The position numbers and the translations under genes are program-made. The notes beneath the pieces were generated by a model that worked only from the letters and a program-made list of their open reading frames with translations, ran no database searches and was not told where the DNA came from. DNA of 64,000 nt from RYN-431 sp036388295 (GTDB taxonomy: Bacteria; Planctomycetota; Phycisphaerae; Tepidisphaerales; Tepidisphaeraceae). Shown piece after piece: positions 1 to 8,749 of this stretch. How positions within the stretch are numbered: position 1 is the stretch's first letter; each line of letters opens with the position of its first letter. Location: contig DASVSC010000169.1 of assembly GCA_036388295.1 (NCBI GenBank), positions 1 to 64,000 on the forward strand, read 5' to 3'.

Positions 1-2
1 AA

Positions 3-119
3 CTGGCGGTCCTGAACGTGACGCCCGAGGCCGGTTTGACTGCCATGCAGAACAGATTGCAGGCGAAGCTAGACGCTTTCGTCGCCATGCAGGCGTCGCG
101 AAAAACAGCAGTAGAATAG
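3..119 (+). CDS. C-terminal end of a probable sugar ABC transporter substrate-binding protein (partial)
   Basis: An open frame enters from the left edge and ends at TAG 117-119, giving 38 residues that finish in ...RKTAVE. The composition is that of a helical C-terminus (LDAFVAMQASR). It lies 10 bases upstream of two permease genes of the carbohydrate uptake 1 (CUT1) type, and in such operons the preceding gene is normally the extracellular solute-binding protein. The assignment therefore rests on context; the visible piece has no diagnostic motif. Confidence 0.5.
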   Translation: MAVLNVTPEAGLTAMQNRLQAKLDAFVAMQASRKTAVE

Positions 120-129
120 GCTCCCATCC

Positions 130-1020
130 ATGGCCAACGAAAATGCAGAAACGGGCAGGACGCTGAAGGGCTTGGCGTTCGTGTCGCCCTGGATCATCGG
201 CTTTGTCGTCTTCACCGCCGTGCCGGTGGGATTGTCGCTGTACTACAGCTTCTGCGACTATTCACTGACGCTGCCGCCGGTGTTTACGGGCCTGGATAAT
301 TACCGCACGTTGATGGGCGACTCGATCTTCTGGATCAGCGTGCGCAACACCGCTTACTACGCCGTGCTGGTGCTGCCGCTGAGCCTGATCACGGCGCTCG
401 GCATCGCGATGCTGCTGAACAACAAGATCCGCGGGCTGTCGATTTACCGCACGATCGTGTTCCTGCCGTCGCTCGTGCCCGCTGTCGCGGCGGCGATGCT
501 GTGGCTGTGGCTGTTCAACGCCAAACTCGGCTTGATCAACGTCGGCCTTCGCGCGATCGGCATCTCCGAGCCGCCCGCCTGGCTGGCGGACCCGAACTGG
601 TCGATGCCGGCGCTGGTGCTGATGAGCCTGTGGGGCGTCGGCAACACGGTCGTGATCTACCTGGCCGGCCTGCAGGACGTGCCGCGCGAGCTGTACGAGG
701 CCGCCGACATCGACGGGGCGACGCCGATCCGCAAAATCTGGCACGTCACGCTGCCGTCGATTTCGCCGGTGATTTTCTTCAACCTGATCATGGGCATCAT
801 CGGCACGCTGCAGGTGTTCAGTCAGGCGTACATCATCACCGCCGGCGGGCCGGCGCGGTCGACCACCTTCTACACCATGTACCTGTACGACAACGCCTTC
901 GTGAACCTGCGCATGGGTTACGCCAGCGCCATGGCGTGGATTCAGCTGCTGGTGATTCTGGCCCTGACACTGCTCGCCACCTGGTCGAGCAAAAAATGGG
1001 TGCATTACGGCGGTAAGTAA
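130..1020 (+). CDS. Carbohydrate ABC transporter permease, MalF/UgpA type
   Basis: Inner-membrane permease of 296 residues that would form one half of the translocation channel of a CUT1-family sugar importer. It has six hydrophobic segments, starting with one near residues 16-38. The cytoplasmic EAA loop that docks on the ATPase is at about residues 188-210 (YEAADIDGATPIRKIWHVTL). The length is normal for the short MalF-like subfamily. The start has only a weak ribosome site. The partner permease follows 22 bases downstream. No ATPase gene is in view; in CUT1 systems it is often shared (MsmK/UgpC type) and encoded elsewhere. The substrate is probably a rhamnose-containing oligosaccharide, inferred only from the GH78 gene downstream. 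Confidence 0.93.
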   Translation: MANENAETGRTLKGLAFVSPWIIGFVVFTAVPVGLSLYYSFCDYSLTLPPVFTGLDNYRTLMGDSIFWISVRNTAYYAVLVLPLSLITALGIAMLLNNKIRGLSIYRTIVFLPSLVPAVAAAMLWLWLFNAKLGLINVGLRAIGISEPPAWLADPNWSMPALVLMSLWGVGNTVVIYLAGLQDVPRELYEAADIDGATPIRKIWHVTLPSISPVIFFNLIMGIIGTLQVFSQAYIITAGGPARSTTFYTMYLYDNAFVNLRMGYASAMAWIQLLVILALTLLATWSSKKWVHYGGK

Positions 1021-1042
1021 GGCGACGTACGAGACCGATTCG

Positions 1043-2035
1043 ATGAGCAACCTCAATACCGGCCCGATAACGACCATTCCCGCGACGCCCGTGCAGAACG
1101 ACGTCGCGATGATCAGCTTTCCCAAGACCGGGAACGACCGCCAGCCGGTCGCGCCGGACGGGACGGTCATTCCCGACCGCCGCACCCGCCGGACGCCGCG
1201 CTCCTGGCTGCTGCACATCCCGCTGGTGCTGGTCTGCGTCGCAGCCATCCTGCCGTTCCTGTGGATGCTGTCGACCAGCTTCAAATCGCTCGAAATGGCG
1301 ATGACGTTCCCGCCGCAGTACATCCCCAAGCCGTTCCAGTGGTCGAACTACGCGGAAGTGCTGTCGAGCAACAAGACCGACTTTCTGCTCTGGACCCGCA
1401 ACACGCTGATCATCGCCGTGCTCGGCGTGGCGGGCACCGTGTTTTCGAGCGCGCTCGTCGCTTACGGATTTGCCAAGATCAAGTTCCGTGGCAGCAAGGT
1501 GCTGTTCGCGGTCATGCTGATGACCATGATGGTGCCGTTCCCCGTCACCATGGTCAGCCTGTTCGCGGTCTTCAAATGGCTCGGCGAAACGACCGGCACC
1601 GAATGGCTCGGCACGTTCAAGCCGCTGTGGGTGCCCGCCTGGTTCGGCAGCGCGTTTAACATCTTCCTGCTGCGGCAGTTCTTCATGACGATCCCGGACG
1701 ACCTGAGCGAAGCCGCCAAAATCGACGGCTGCTCGGAGTTCGGCATCTTCTGGCGGATCATCCTGCCGCTGGCCCGCCCGGCGCTGACGGTGGTGGCGCT
1801 GTTCGCTTTCATGGGCATCTGGAACGATTTCCTCGGCCCGCTCGTTTACCTGCAGCGGCCGGAACAGTTCACGCTGGCGCTGGGCCTGCAGAACTTCCAG
1901 AGCCAGCACGGCGGCACGCCGTGGCACCTGCTGATGGCGGCCAGCGTGATGGTCATTCTGCCCGTGGTTGTGCTGTTCTTCCTGGCGCAAAAGACCTTCA
2001 TCGAAGGCATCGCCACCACTGGCATGAAGGGCTGA
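1043..2035 (+). CDS. Carbohydrate ABC transporter permease, MalG/UgpE type
   Basis: The second channel subunit (330 residues) of the CUT1 importer. It carries six predicted membrane helices and the EAA loop at about residues 220-242 (EAAKIDGCSEFGIFWRIILP). The N-terminus before the first helix is about 55 residues, longer than in typical MalG proteins (about 275-300 aa), and is Arg/Pro/Thr-rich. A shorter start at an in-frame ATG near position 1109 is possible but would still leave a cytoplasmic extension. It sits 22 bases after the first permease and 9 bases before the oxidoreductase gene, so these genes are probably one transcript. Confidence 0.92.
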   Translation: MSNLNTGPITTIPATPVQNDVAMISFPKTGNDRQPVAPDGTVIPDRRTRRTPRSWLLHIPLVLVCVAAILPFLWMLSTSFKSLEMAMTFPPQYIPKPFQWSNYAEVLSSNKTDFLLWTRNTLIIAVLGVAGTVFSSALVAYGFAKIKFRGSKVLFAVMLMTMMVPFPVTMVSLFAVFKWLGETTGTEWLGTFKPLWVPAWFGSAFNIFLLRQFFMTIPDDLSEAAKIDGCSEFGIFWRIILPLARPALTVVALFAFMGIWNDFLGPLVYLQRPEQFTLALGLQNFQSQHGGTPWHLLMAASVMVILPVVVLFFLAQKTFIEGIATTGMKG

Positions 2036-2044
2036 TCGGGCCGA

Positions 2045-3103
2045 ATGGACGGCGCGCCGGTCAGTTTCGCCGTCGTCGGGCTTGGCCGGTCGGGCTGGGA
2101 CATTCACGTCAGGCAACTGCGTGACCAGCCCGGTGCGCGCGTCGTCGCTGTCGCCGACACCGACGCACAGCGTCGCCGCCAGGCCGGTGACGCGCTCGGG
2201 TGCGTCACGTTCACGAACCTGGACGAGATCCTCGAACAATCAGACGCCGAGGTCGTGGTCCTGGCGACGCCTTCGGCCGGGCACGAAAGCGAGACGCTGC
2301 GCTGCCTGGCGGCGGGGCGGCACGTGGTGGTCGAAAAGCCGATGGCCCTGACCGCCGCCGGCGCTCGCCGCATGATCGCCGCGGCGGCCGCGGCGGGACG
2401 GCACGTGTTCCCGTTCCAGAATTACCGCTTCGCGCCTGAATTTGCCGCCATTCGAAACATCGTCGCGTCGGGCGTGCTCGGCACGCTGTACCACGTGCGC
2501 CGCTACCCGATGGCGATCTTCAACCGCCGTAATGACTGGCAGACGCTGGCCCGTAACGGCGGCGGCTTGATGAACGTCCACGGCTCGCACCACCTCGACC
2601 TGATGCTGCAATTGCTGCCGGGCCGCGTCGTCGACGTGTGCGGCGATCTGCGCCGCATCGTGGCGGCCGGTGACGTCGAAGACCATGTGAAAGTGCTGCT
2701 TCGTACAGATACCGGTGCGACCGGCGACTTAGAACTCTCCATGGCCCAGAACGTGGCCGTGCCGATGCCGGTCTGGATCGTCTGCGGTACGGCCGGCACG
2801 CTGACCAGCGACGGCAACGTGCTGACCGTCCGTTCGTTCGATCCAACGGCCGCGCCGCCTCTGGTCGTGAACGAGGGGGCCGCGCAGGATCGACGCTATG
2901 GCAATAATGAAACGCTGCCATGGCGTGAACAGCGGATCGACGTGGCCACCATGCCGGCGGGCGAATCGTTCATCGCCAATCTCATCAGCGTGCTCCGGCA
3001 GGGCGCGACGCCGCTGGTGCGGCCGGAGTCGGTGTGTGAGATGATCGAGCTCATGGAACGCGTCCGCGCCAACGCCGGCGGCCGTGCCGTGACGGCCGAG
3101 TGA
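2045..3103 (+). CDS. Gfo/Idh/MocA family NAD(P)-dependent oxidoreductase
   Basis: Cytosolic sugar or cyclitol dehydrogenase-like enzyme, 352 residues, the usual family length. An N-terminal Rossmann fold opens with VVGLGRSG at residues 9-16. The family EKP motif (VVEKPMAL) follows at about residue 96; its Lys normally acts in catalysis. The C-terminal GFO_IDH_MocA alpha/beta domain covers the rest and includes GGGLMNVHGSHHLDLM, the position of the usual catalytic histidine. Only 9 bases separate it from the permease gene, and the rhamnosidase follows 30 bases later. It probably acts on a sugar released by that enzyme; the exact substrate cannot be read from sequence. Confidence 0.92.
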   Translation: MDGAPVSFAVVGLGRSGWDIHVRQLRDQPGARVVAVADTDAQRRRQAGDALGCVTFTNLDEILEQSDAEVVVLATPSAGHESETLRCLAAGRHVVVEKPMALTAAGARRMIAAAAAAGRHVFPFQNYRFAPEFAAIRNIVASGVLGTLYHVRRYPMAIFNRRNDWQTLARNGGGLMNVHGSHHLDLMLQLLPGRVVDVCGDLRRIVAAGDVEDHVKVLLRTDTGATGDLELSMAQNVAVPMPVWIVCGTAGTLTSDGNVLTVRSFDPTAAPPLVVNEGAAQDRRYGNNETLPWREQRIDVATMPAGESFIANLISVLRQGATPLVRPESVCEMIELMERVRANAGGRAVTAE

Positions 3104-3133
3104 CCGAACGCATCGGCGATCGAAAGGGTGCGA

Positions 3134-5677
3134 ATGGCACAAAGCGACGTGTTCGACCTGACGTGCGAATGGCTGACATCGCCGCTCGGAATCGACGTCC
3201 GTCGGCCGCGACTCGGCTGGAAGTTGGCTGGCGACAGTGTGCGTCAAATCGCTTACCGCCTTCGCGTGTCCAGCACGCCGAACACCGCCGCGGCCGATCT
3301 GTGGGACAGCGGCCGTGTCGTCTCCGGCAACGCCATCGGTATCCACTACGACGGGCAAACCGTCGGATCGCGACAACGCTGCTGGTGGGACGTGACGGTG
3401 GAGACGAGCGCCGTCCGATCGACGACGTCAGAGCCGTCGTGGTGGGAAACGGGACTGCTGTCGCCGACGGATTTCGTGGCCAAGTGGATCAACACCGGCC
3501 GGGAACATCACAACTGGCAGGCGAAGGTGCTGGCAGCGCCGCTGCTGCGCAAATCGTTCGCATTGCCGACCGGCGTCCGGTCGGCCCGCGCCTACGTCTG
3601 CGGCCTGGGTTATCACGAACTGCAGGTGAATGGCCGTCGCGCGGGCGACCGTGTGCTGCAGCCGATCGTTTCGCAGTACGACCGCCGGTCGCGCTACGTG
3701 ACCTACGACATCACCGACCTGCTACAGGCGGGCGACAACGCGATCGGCGTGATCCTCGGCAACGGCTGGTACAACGCCCACACCGCCGACGTCTGGCACT
3801 TCGATAAAGCGCCGTGGCGCGACTACCCGAAGCTGTGGTTACAGGCCGACGTCACGCTGGACGACGGCACGACGATTCGCGTCATCAGCGACGCGACGTG
3901 GAAAACCGCCAGTTCGGCGATCACGTTCGACGGCCTGCGGAACGGGGAAACCTACGACGCCAAGCAGGAATCGTCGGGCTGGTCGACGGGCGTGTTCGAT
4001 GATTCGGCGTGGGCGCACACCGTCGTGGTGCCCGGTCCCGGTGGCGTCTTGAGTGCGCAGTGGGGCCCGGCGTGTCATGTCGCCGAGACGCTTCTTGCGG
4101 TGGGCCGCCACGAGTTGTCCCCCGGCGTGGCGGTGTACGATTTCGGCCAGAACCTGACCGGCCACGCCCGCATACGCGTCAGCGGGGCGGCAGGGCAGAC
4201 CGTGGTGCTGCAGTACGCCGAGCGGGTGGCCGCGGACGGCGACATCGACGTGGCCGACGTCGGACGCTTTATCAAGAGCGGCGACGTGCAGACCGACCGC
4301 TTCACGCCCGCGACCGATGCGACCGAAACGTGGGAGCCGCGGTTTACCTATCACGGATTTCGGTACGTCCGCGTCGCTGGCCTGACGCCTTCGGCCGAGG
4401 TCGACATTGAGGCGCGCGTCGTCGAAACCGAACTGCCCCCGGCCGGCGATTACACGGCATCCGACGATCTGCTGAACAAGATCCACGCCGCGACGCGTCG
4501 GGGTTTTCGCGGCAACTTCACCGGCATTCCGACCGACTGCCCGCACCGCGAAAAGAACGGCTGGACAGGCGACGCGCAACTGGCGGCCGAGGCGGGGCTG
4601 TTGAACTTCCGCGTCGGGCCGGCGTACCACGAATGGGTCGAAACGCTGGTCGATGCCCAGCGCCCGAGCGGCCAGTTGCCGGGCATCGTGCCGACGAGCG
4701 GCTGGGGCTTCAACTGGGGCAGCGGGCCGGCATGGGACGCGGCGCTGCTGCTGATCCCGTGGAACGTCTACCTGTACACCGCTGACGACGCGATGATCCG
4801 TCAGCACTACGGGGCGATGTGTCGGTACATGGATTTCTGCGCGTCGATGGCCAACGGCCACGTGCTGGACTTCGGCCTCGGCGACTGGCTGCATGTCGAT
4901 AAGTCGCGCCGGCCCGGCGTCGCGCTCACGAGCACGGCCTACTACTTCACCTTCGCCCGGCTGATGGTCCGCTTCGCCCGCCTGCTGAACCGGCCGGGTG
5001 ATGTCGATGCGTTCGACGCACTGGGCCGTGATATTCGCGTGGCCTTTAATGCCCGCTTTCACCGCGGCGACGGCGCGTACGACAATGCCGGCCAAACCGC
5101 GCAGGCGTGCGTGCTCTACCACGGCTTGGCCGAAGAAAGTGGGATAGGGCGGGTCGTGGAGCGTCTGGTCGACGCCGTCCACGCCCACGACGACCGGCCG
5201 GACTTCGGCATTCTTGGCGCGCAGTGGGTGCCGCGGGCCCTGGCCGACCACGGCCACACGGCGCTGGCGTATCGGCTTTTGACGCAGCGAGCGTATCCGG
5301 GCTGGGCGTGGTGGATCGAACAGACCGGGGCGACCACGCTGTACGAATCCTGGGACGGCCGTTCGTCGCGCAACCACGTCATGTTCGGCGACATCGACGC
5401 GTGGATGTTCCACTACGTCGCCGGCCTGCGTCCGGACCCGCAGCGGCCCGGGTTCCGCCATGCTCTGGTTCGACCTTTCTTCCCCGACACGCTCCGGTCG
5501 TTCGACGCCTGGCACGAGACGCCCGGCGGCCGTTTGCGCAGCACGTGGCAACGTGACGGCACTGTCGTGCGGCTGTCGGTGACGGTGCCGCCCAATGGCA
5601 CGGCAAGCGTGATGCTGCCGGACGGCCGGGCGCAAGACGCCGGGCCGGGCGCCCATGATTTTTTGATTCCTGTCTGA
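3134..5677 (+). CDS. Alpha-L-rhamnosidase, glycoside hydrolase family 78
   Basis: Predicted inverting hydrolase that removes terminal alpha-L-rhamnose from glycosides. I chose the ATG at 3134 because GAAAGGG (3122-3128) sits at good distance; a GTG two codons earlier is less likely. The order is the family's: an N-terminal beta domain with Ig-like start (DLTCEWLTSPLGID), the Bac_rhamnosid_N-type beta-sandwich (residues about 130-330), the (alpha/alpha)6 catalytic barrel with GIPTDCPHREKNGWTGDAQ near residues 465-483 and the WWIEQTGATTLYESWDG segment near 730, and a C-terminal beta domain. There is no signal peptide, so it should be cytoplasmic and act after import by the adjacent ABC permeases. 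Its stop is followed at once by an esterase gene. Confidence 0.94.
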   Translation: MAQSDVFDLTCEWLTSPLGIDVRRPRLGWKLAGDSVRQIAYRLRVSSTPNTAAADLWDSGRVVSGNAIGIHYDGQTVGSRQRCWWDVTVETSAVRSTTSEPSWWETGLLSPTDFVAKWINTGREHHNWQAKVLAAPLLRKSFALPTGVRSARAYVCGLGYHELQVNGRRAGDRVLQPIVSQYDRRSRYVTYDITDLLQAGDNAIGVILGNGWYNAHTADVWHFDKAPWRDYPKLWLQADVTLDDGTTIRVISDATWKTASSAITFDGLRNGETYDAKQESSGWSTGVFDDSAWAHTVVVPGPGGVLSAQWGPACHVAETLLAVGRHELSPGVAVYDFGQNLTGHARIRVSGAAGQTVVLQYAERVAADGDIDVADVGRFIKSGDVQTDRFTPATDATETWEPRFTYHGFRYVRVAGLTPSAEVDIEARVVETELPPAGDYTASDDLLNKIHAATRRGFRGNFTGIPTDCPHREKNGWTGDAQLAAEAGLLNFRVGPAYHEWVETLVDAQRPSGQLPGIVPTSGWGFNWGSGPAWDAALLLIPWNVYLYTADDAMIRQHYGAMCRYMDFCASMANGHVLDFGLGDWLHVDKSRRPGVALTSTAYYFTFARLMVRFARLLNRPGDVDAFDALGRDIRVAFNARFHRGDGAYDNAGQTAQACVLYHGLAEESGIGRVVERLVDAVHAHDDRPDFGILGAQWVPRALADHGHTALAYRLLTQRAYPGWAWWIEQTGATTLYESWDGRSSRNHVMFGDIDAWMFHYVAGLRPDPQRPGFRHALVRPFFPDTLRSFDAWHETPGGRLRSTWQRDGTVVRLSVTVPPNGTASVMLPDGRAQDAGPGAHDFLIPV

Positions 5678-5728
5678 ATGCCTCCGTTTATCGCAGTCGT
5701 AGTAAGATGGTGGCCGAAGGAACCCGTG

Positions 5729-6433
5729 ATGCGCTGTTCGATTCGGTCGGTGCTCATTGCGCTTTTCGCCACGACCGCGGCCGCCGTCGCGCAGGTGGCG
5801 TCGACGCAGCCGGCGAACTTTCCTGAGCCGCCAGCGGGAGTCATCCGCGTCGCCTGCATCGGCGACAGCATCACCTTCGGGCACGGCATCAAAGAGCGCG
5901 ACCGTGACAGCTATCCCGCACAACTCGGTCGGCTTCTGGGCGATCGCTATTCCGTTCGCAACTTCGGCGCGAACGGCACCACGGCCCTACGCCAGGGCGA
6001 CCGGCCGTACGTCGCGCGGCCGGTGTACGCGCAGGCGTTGGCGTACAAACCGGACGTGGCCATCATCGGCCTAGGCACCAACGACACGAAGCCGCAGAAC
6101 TGGACGAAGCAGGCCGACTTCGTCGCCGATTATCAGGCGATGATCGCCGATCTGCGTGCGGCGAACCCGGCCGTGCGAATCTTCGTCTGTCTGCCGGCCC
6201 CCTGTTACCTGATGGGCGAAACCAGCATTCGTAGCCGAGTGATCGACGAGGCATTGATTCCGAAGATCAGGACGGTGGCCGAGCAGAGCAAGGCTGGAAT
6301 CGTCGATCTGCGGTCGGCCTTGGACGGCAGGCCTGAACTTCTGCCCGACACAATCCACCCGAACCCAGAAGGCGCGCGGATCATCGCCGAAGCCGTCGCC
6401 CGTGCGATCCGAACGCCGGTGGCGGCTCAATAA
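5729..6433 (+). CDS. Secreted SGNH/GDSL-type hydrolase (probable carbohydrate esterase)
   Basis: 234 residues starting at ATG 5729, which has GAAGGA 8 bases upstream and begins a clear signal peptide (MRCSIRSVLIALFATTAAAVAQ). SGNH block I is CIGDSITFG with the nucleophile Ser at about residue 47. Gly is supplied by FGANGTT, Asn by GLGTND, and the Asp/His pair by DTIHPNPEGARI near the C-terminus. Such proteins often deacetylate plant or microbial polysaccharides outside the cytoplasm. Its position after GH78 suggests it trims acetyl groups before uptake of the oligosaccharide. It could instead be a lysophospholipase-like esterase. Confidence 0.9.
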   Translation: MRCSIRSVLIALFATTAAAVAQVASTQPANFPEPPAGVIRVACIGDSITFGHGIKERDRDSYPAQLGRLLGDRYSVRNFGANGTTALRQGDRPYVARPVYAQALAYKPDVAIIGLGTNDTKPQNWTKQADFVADYQAMIADLRAANPAVRIFVCLPAPCYLMGETSIRSRVIDEALIPKIRTVAEQSKAGIVDLRSALDGRPELLPDTIHPNPEGARIIAEAVARAIRTPVAAQ

Positions 6434-6545
6434 CCCTCATTTCGCTTTGGCCCGACTCCGCTGCACAAAAGGCCCATGCACCGCGGCCGGTTTGCTGCGT
6501 ATAGACTGACGGCCGCGGAAGTCGGCAAAGGAAGGCTTGAGTCGC

Positions 6546-8318
6546 ATGAAGCAATCATGGGTCGGACGCGGGTTGCTCTGCTGGTTGATCATGGTTGCCT
6601 GCGCGCTCCCGGCGTTGGCCGCGGGTCAGGCGACGGTGACGGCGAAGCCGGACCGTTCGACGGCCAAGCCGGGTGAAACGCTGACGTTGAACGTGGTGAT
6701 CACGGTCGCCGAGGGCTTCCACGCCCAATCGCACAAGCCGAGCGCGCCGAACTACATTCCGCTCGTGCTCACGCCGACGCCCAACGCCGCCGTCGACTTC
6801 GGAACGATCGAGTATCCGCCGGGCGTGGATGAGACGTACCCGGACCTCGGCACGCTGAACGTCTACACCGGCGAAGTCACCGTGCGCGTGCCGGTCACGA
6901 TCAAGCCCGGCACGGCCGGCGGCGAGATCAAACTGGCCGGCTCGGTTCGCTACCAGGCGTGCGACGACCGGGCCTGCTACCGGCCCGAACGCGCGCCTTT
7001 CGAAACCACGCTCGCCATCGACGCGCCCGCGGGCGCATCGCCGCCGGCCGCTGTGTCGACGCCCGTGACCGCGCCGGCCGACACCGAACTCGTCGAAGCC
7101 CCGCAGGCGTTCGGCCTGCGTCTTTCGCCGGACGCGTACCTGCTGCCCTTCGCGGCGGCGTTTCTGGTCGGCATCGTCTTCAACGCCGTGCCGTGCGTGT
7201 TGCCGGTCGTTCCGTTGAAAATCGCCGGGTTTTATGAAGCGGCCCAGCACGACCGGCGGAAGTGCTTTCTGCTCGGTATGGCCTTTAGCCTCGGCCTGGT
7301 GGCGGTCTTTGTGGCGCTGGCCGTTCTGGTGATCGGGCTGAAGGCGATGACCTGGGGCGAGTTATTTACGAACAGCTATTTCACGGCCGGCATTGTGGCG
7401 GTGCTGCTGGTGATGGCGCTCAGCCAGTTCGGGCTGTTCACGATCAACCTGCCGACCGCCGCGTACGCCTACACGCCGCGGCACGACACGTACGTCGGCA
7501 ACGCCTTGTTCGGCGGGCTGACGGCGGTGCTGTCGACGCCCTGCACGATCGGGCCGTTCAGTGGGCTGTTGGCGTGGACGATCACCCAGCCGCCGCTCGC
7601 CGGGTCGGCGATGCTGGTGATCGTCGGCTGCGGGATGGCCTTTCCTTACCTGGTGCTCAGCGCGTTTCCGCAGGTCGTCCGCCGGTTCCCGCGCACGGGG
7701 CCGGTGGGCGAGATTATCAAGCAGACGCTGGCGTTCCTGGTGCTGGCCACCGCGTTCTACTTCGCCCGTCCGTTCCTGAACCAGGTGTTCACGCCGCCGG
7801 CCTTTTGGTGGACGCTGTTCGCGATCGTGGCGGCGGCGGGGGTGTTCCTGGTCGTGCGGACGATTCAACGCGTCGGCACGCCGCGGGCGGTGTGGATCAG
7901 CGGCGCGACGGCCGCGGTGCTGGTGGGCGCGGCCCTGTTCGGCACGTTGAAGTTCGCGAGCAACCCGTACGACTGGCAGCCGTACACGGACCAAGCCCTG
8001 GCCGACGCCCGGGCGTCGGGCCGGACCGTGTTGATCGACTTCACCGCGGACTGGTGCGTCAATTGCCACTATCTGGAAGCGTTCGTGTTGAACGACGCAC
8101 GCATCGTTCAGGCGGTGCGTGACGACCGAATCGTAATGTTGAAGGCCGACGTCACCCACGGCAATGAGCCGGCGGTACCGCTCAAGGACAAGCTGGTGCC
8201 GACCGGAGAAATCCCGCTGACCGCCGTTTACCCGACCGGCCTTGCGGAACCTGCGTTACTAAAGGGCGTCTACTCGACAAGCGATCTGCTGAACGTTCTG
8301 GCAGAAACAAAGCGATAA
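6546..8318 (+). CDS. dsbD: DsbD-like thiol:disulfide interchange protein
   Basis: Membrane protein of 590 residues that passes electrons from cytoplasmic thioredoxin to periplasmic thiols. ATG 6546 is chosen over a TTG at 6537 because AAAGGAAGG (6527-6535) is spaced for the ATG and a signal peptide follows. The N-terminal periplasmic alpha domain has the Cys pair YQACDDRACYRP (about 139 and 144). The eight-helix core carries its two Cys in NAVPCVLPVVPLK (about 217) and STPCTIGPFSG (about 332). The C-terminal thioredoxin domain has ADWCVNCHYLE (Cys 504 and 507). All three redox pairs are present, so it should be functional. It appears to be a single-gene unit. Confidence 0.92.
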   Translation: MKQSWVGRGLLCWLIMVACALPALAAGQATVTAKPDRSTAKPGETLTLNVVITVAEGFHAQSHKPSAPNYIPLVLTPTPNAAVDFGTIEYPPGVDETYPDLGTLNVYTGEVTVRVPVTIKPGTAGGEIKLAGSVRYQACDDRACYRPERAPFETTLAIDAPAGASPPAAVSTPVTAPADTELVEAPQAFGLRLSPDAYLLPFAAAFLVGIVFNAVPCVLPVVPLKIAGFYEAAQHDRRKCFLLGMAFSLGLVAVFVALAVLVIGLKAMTWGELFTNSYFTAGIVAVLLVMALSQFGLFTINLPTAAYAYTPRHDTYVGNALFGGLTAVLSTPCTIGPFSGLLAWTITQPPLAGSAMLVIVGCGMAFPYLVLSAFPQVVRRFPRTGPVGEIIKQTLAFLVLATAFYFARPFLNQVFTPPAFWWTLFAIVAAAGVFLVVRTIQRVGTPRAVWISGATAAVLVGAALFGTLKFASNPYDWQPYTDQALADARASGRTVLIDFTADWCVNCHYLEAFVLNDARIVQAVRDDRIVMLKADVTHGNEPAVPLKDKLVPTGEIPLTAVYPTGLAEPALLKGVYSTSDLLNVLAETKR

Positions 8319-8749
8319 AGCGGCCCCTGATGAACAATCCATCGACGCAGGTAAAGCGATGGCTGAGAGCCACACACACGGCAAAGAACAATGCTTTGGA
8401 CGGCAAAGCGTTTGTCATACCCGGTTTATCATTCCAATGACGGTGTTCGTTATCGTTACGATTGCATTAATGACAAGCAATTGTGCGGCAGGGGCTGTCA
8501 TAAATTAGGCGGTTGCATGCCTAATGCCCGATTCTCCATCGCCGATAACGTCCGATATATCGTTAAATAGTTCCTAGATTCACAATCGATTCTACTTCAG
8601 GGTTCAAAGTCGCTTAGGAAAAACTTTTGGTATAGCAATTGTAGTGATACGCTGCCCGAACGTTTGCCGTGTGATGTTCATCGCACCCAATCTATCGGGG
8701 GGCCGGGTCAACGGTCTAACTCGGACCGGAGAGTTCGGCGAAGCAAGTC
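8319..8749. other. 431-base intergenic region ahead of the exopolysaccharide operon
   Basis: No convincing gene. It is visibly richer in A/T than its surroundings (roughly 8410-8660), as expected of a promoter or regulatory region for the long operon that starts at 8750. It contains a perfect 7-base inverted repeat, ATTAGGC (8504-8510) and GCCTAAT (8519-8525), separated by 8 bases, which is a plausible operator. I found no match to a c-di-GMP riboswitch core and no clean sigma-54 element; the nearest candidate, TTTGGTATAGCAATTGT around 8626-8642, has the wrong GG-to-GC spacing. Confidence 0.5.

Noticed and set aside
262..1329. Long minus-strand open frame (355 codons) opposite the ABC permeases
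   Set aside because: Arg/Pro/His/Gln-rich composition without domains, fully antisense to two genes with clear motifs; a by-product of high GC content.
3839..5923. 694-codon minus-strand frame opposite the rhamnosidase and esterase
   Set aside because: Antisense shadow of GH78 coding sequence; low-complexity Arg/Val/His composition and no ribosome site.
8619..8650. Possible sigma-54 promoter before the exopolysaccharide operon
   Set aside because: The GG and GC elements are not at the required 10-base spacing.
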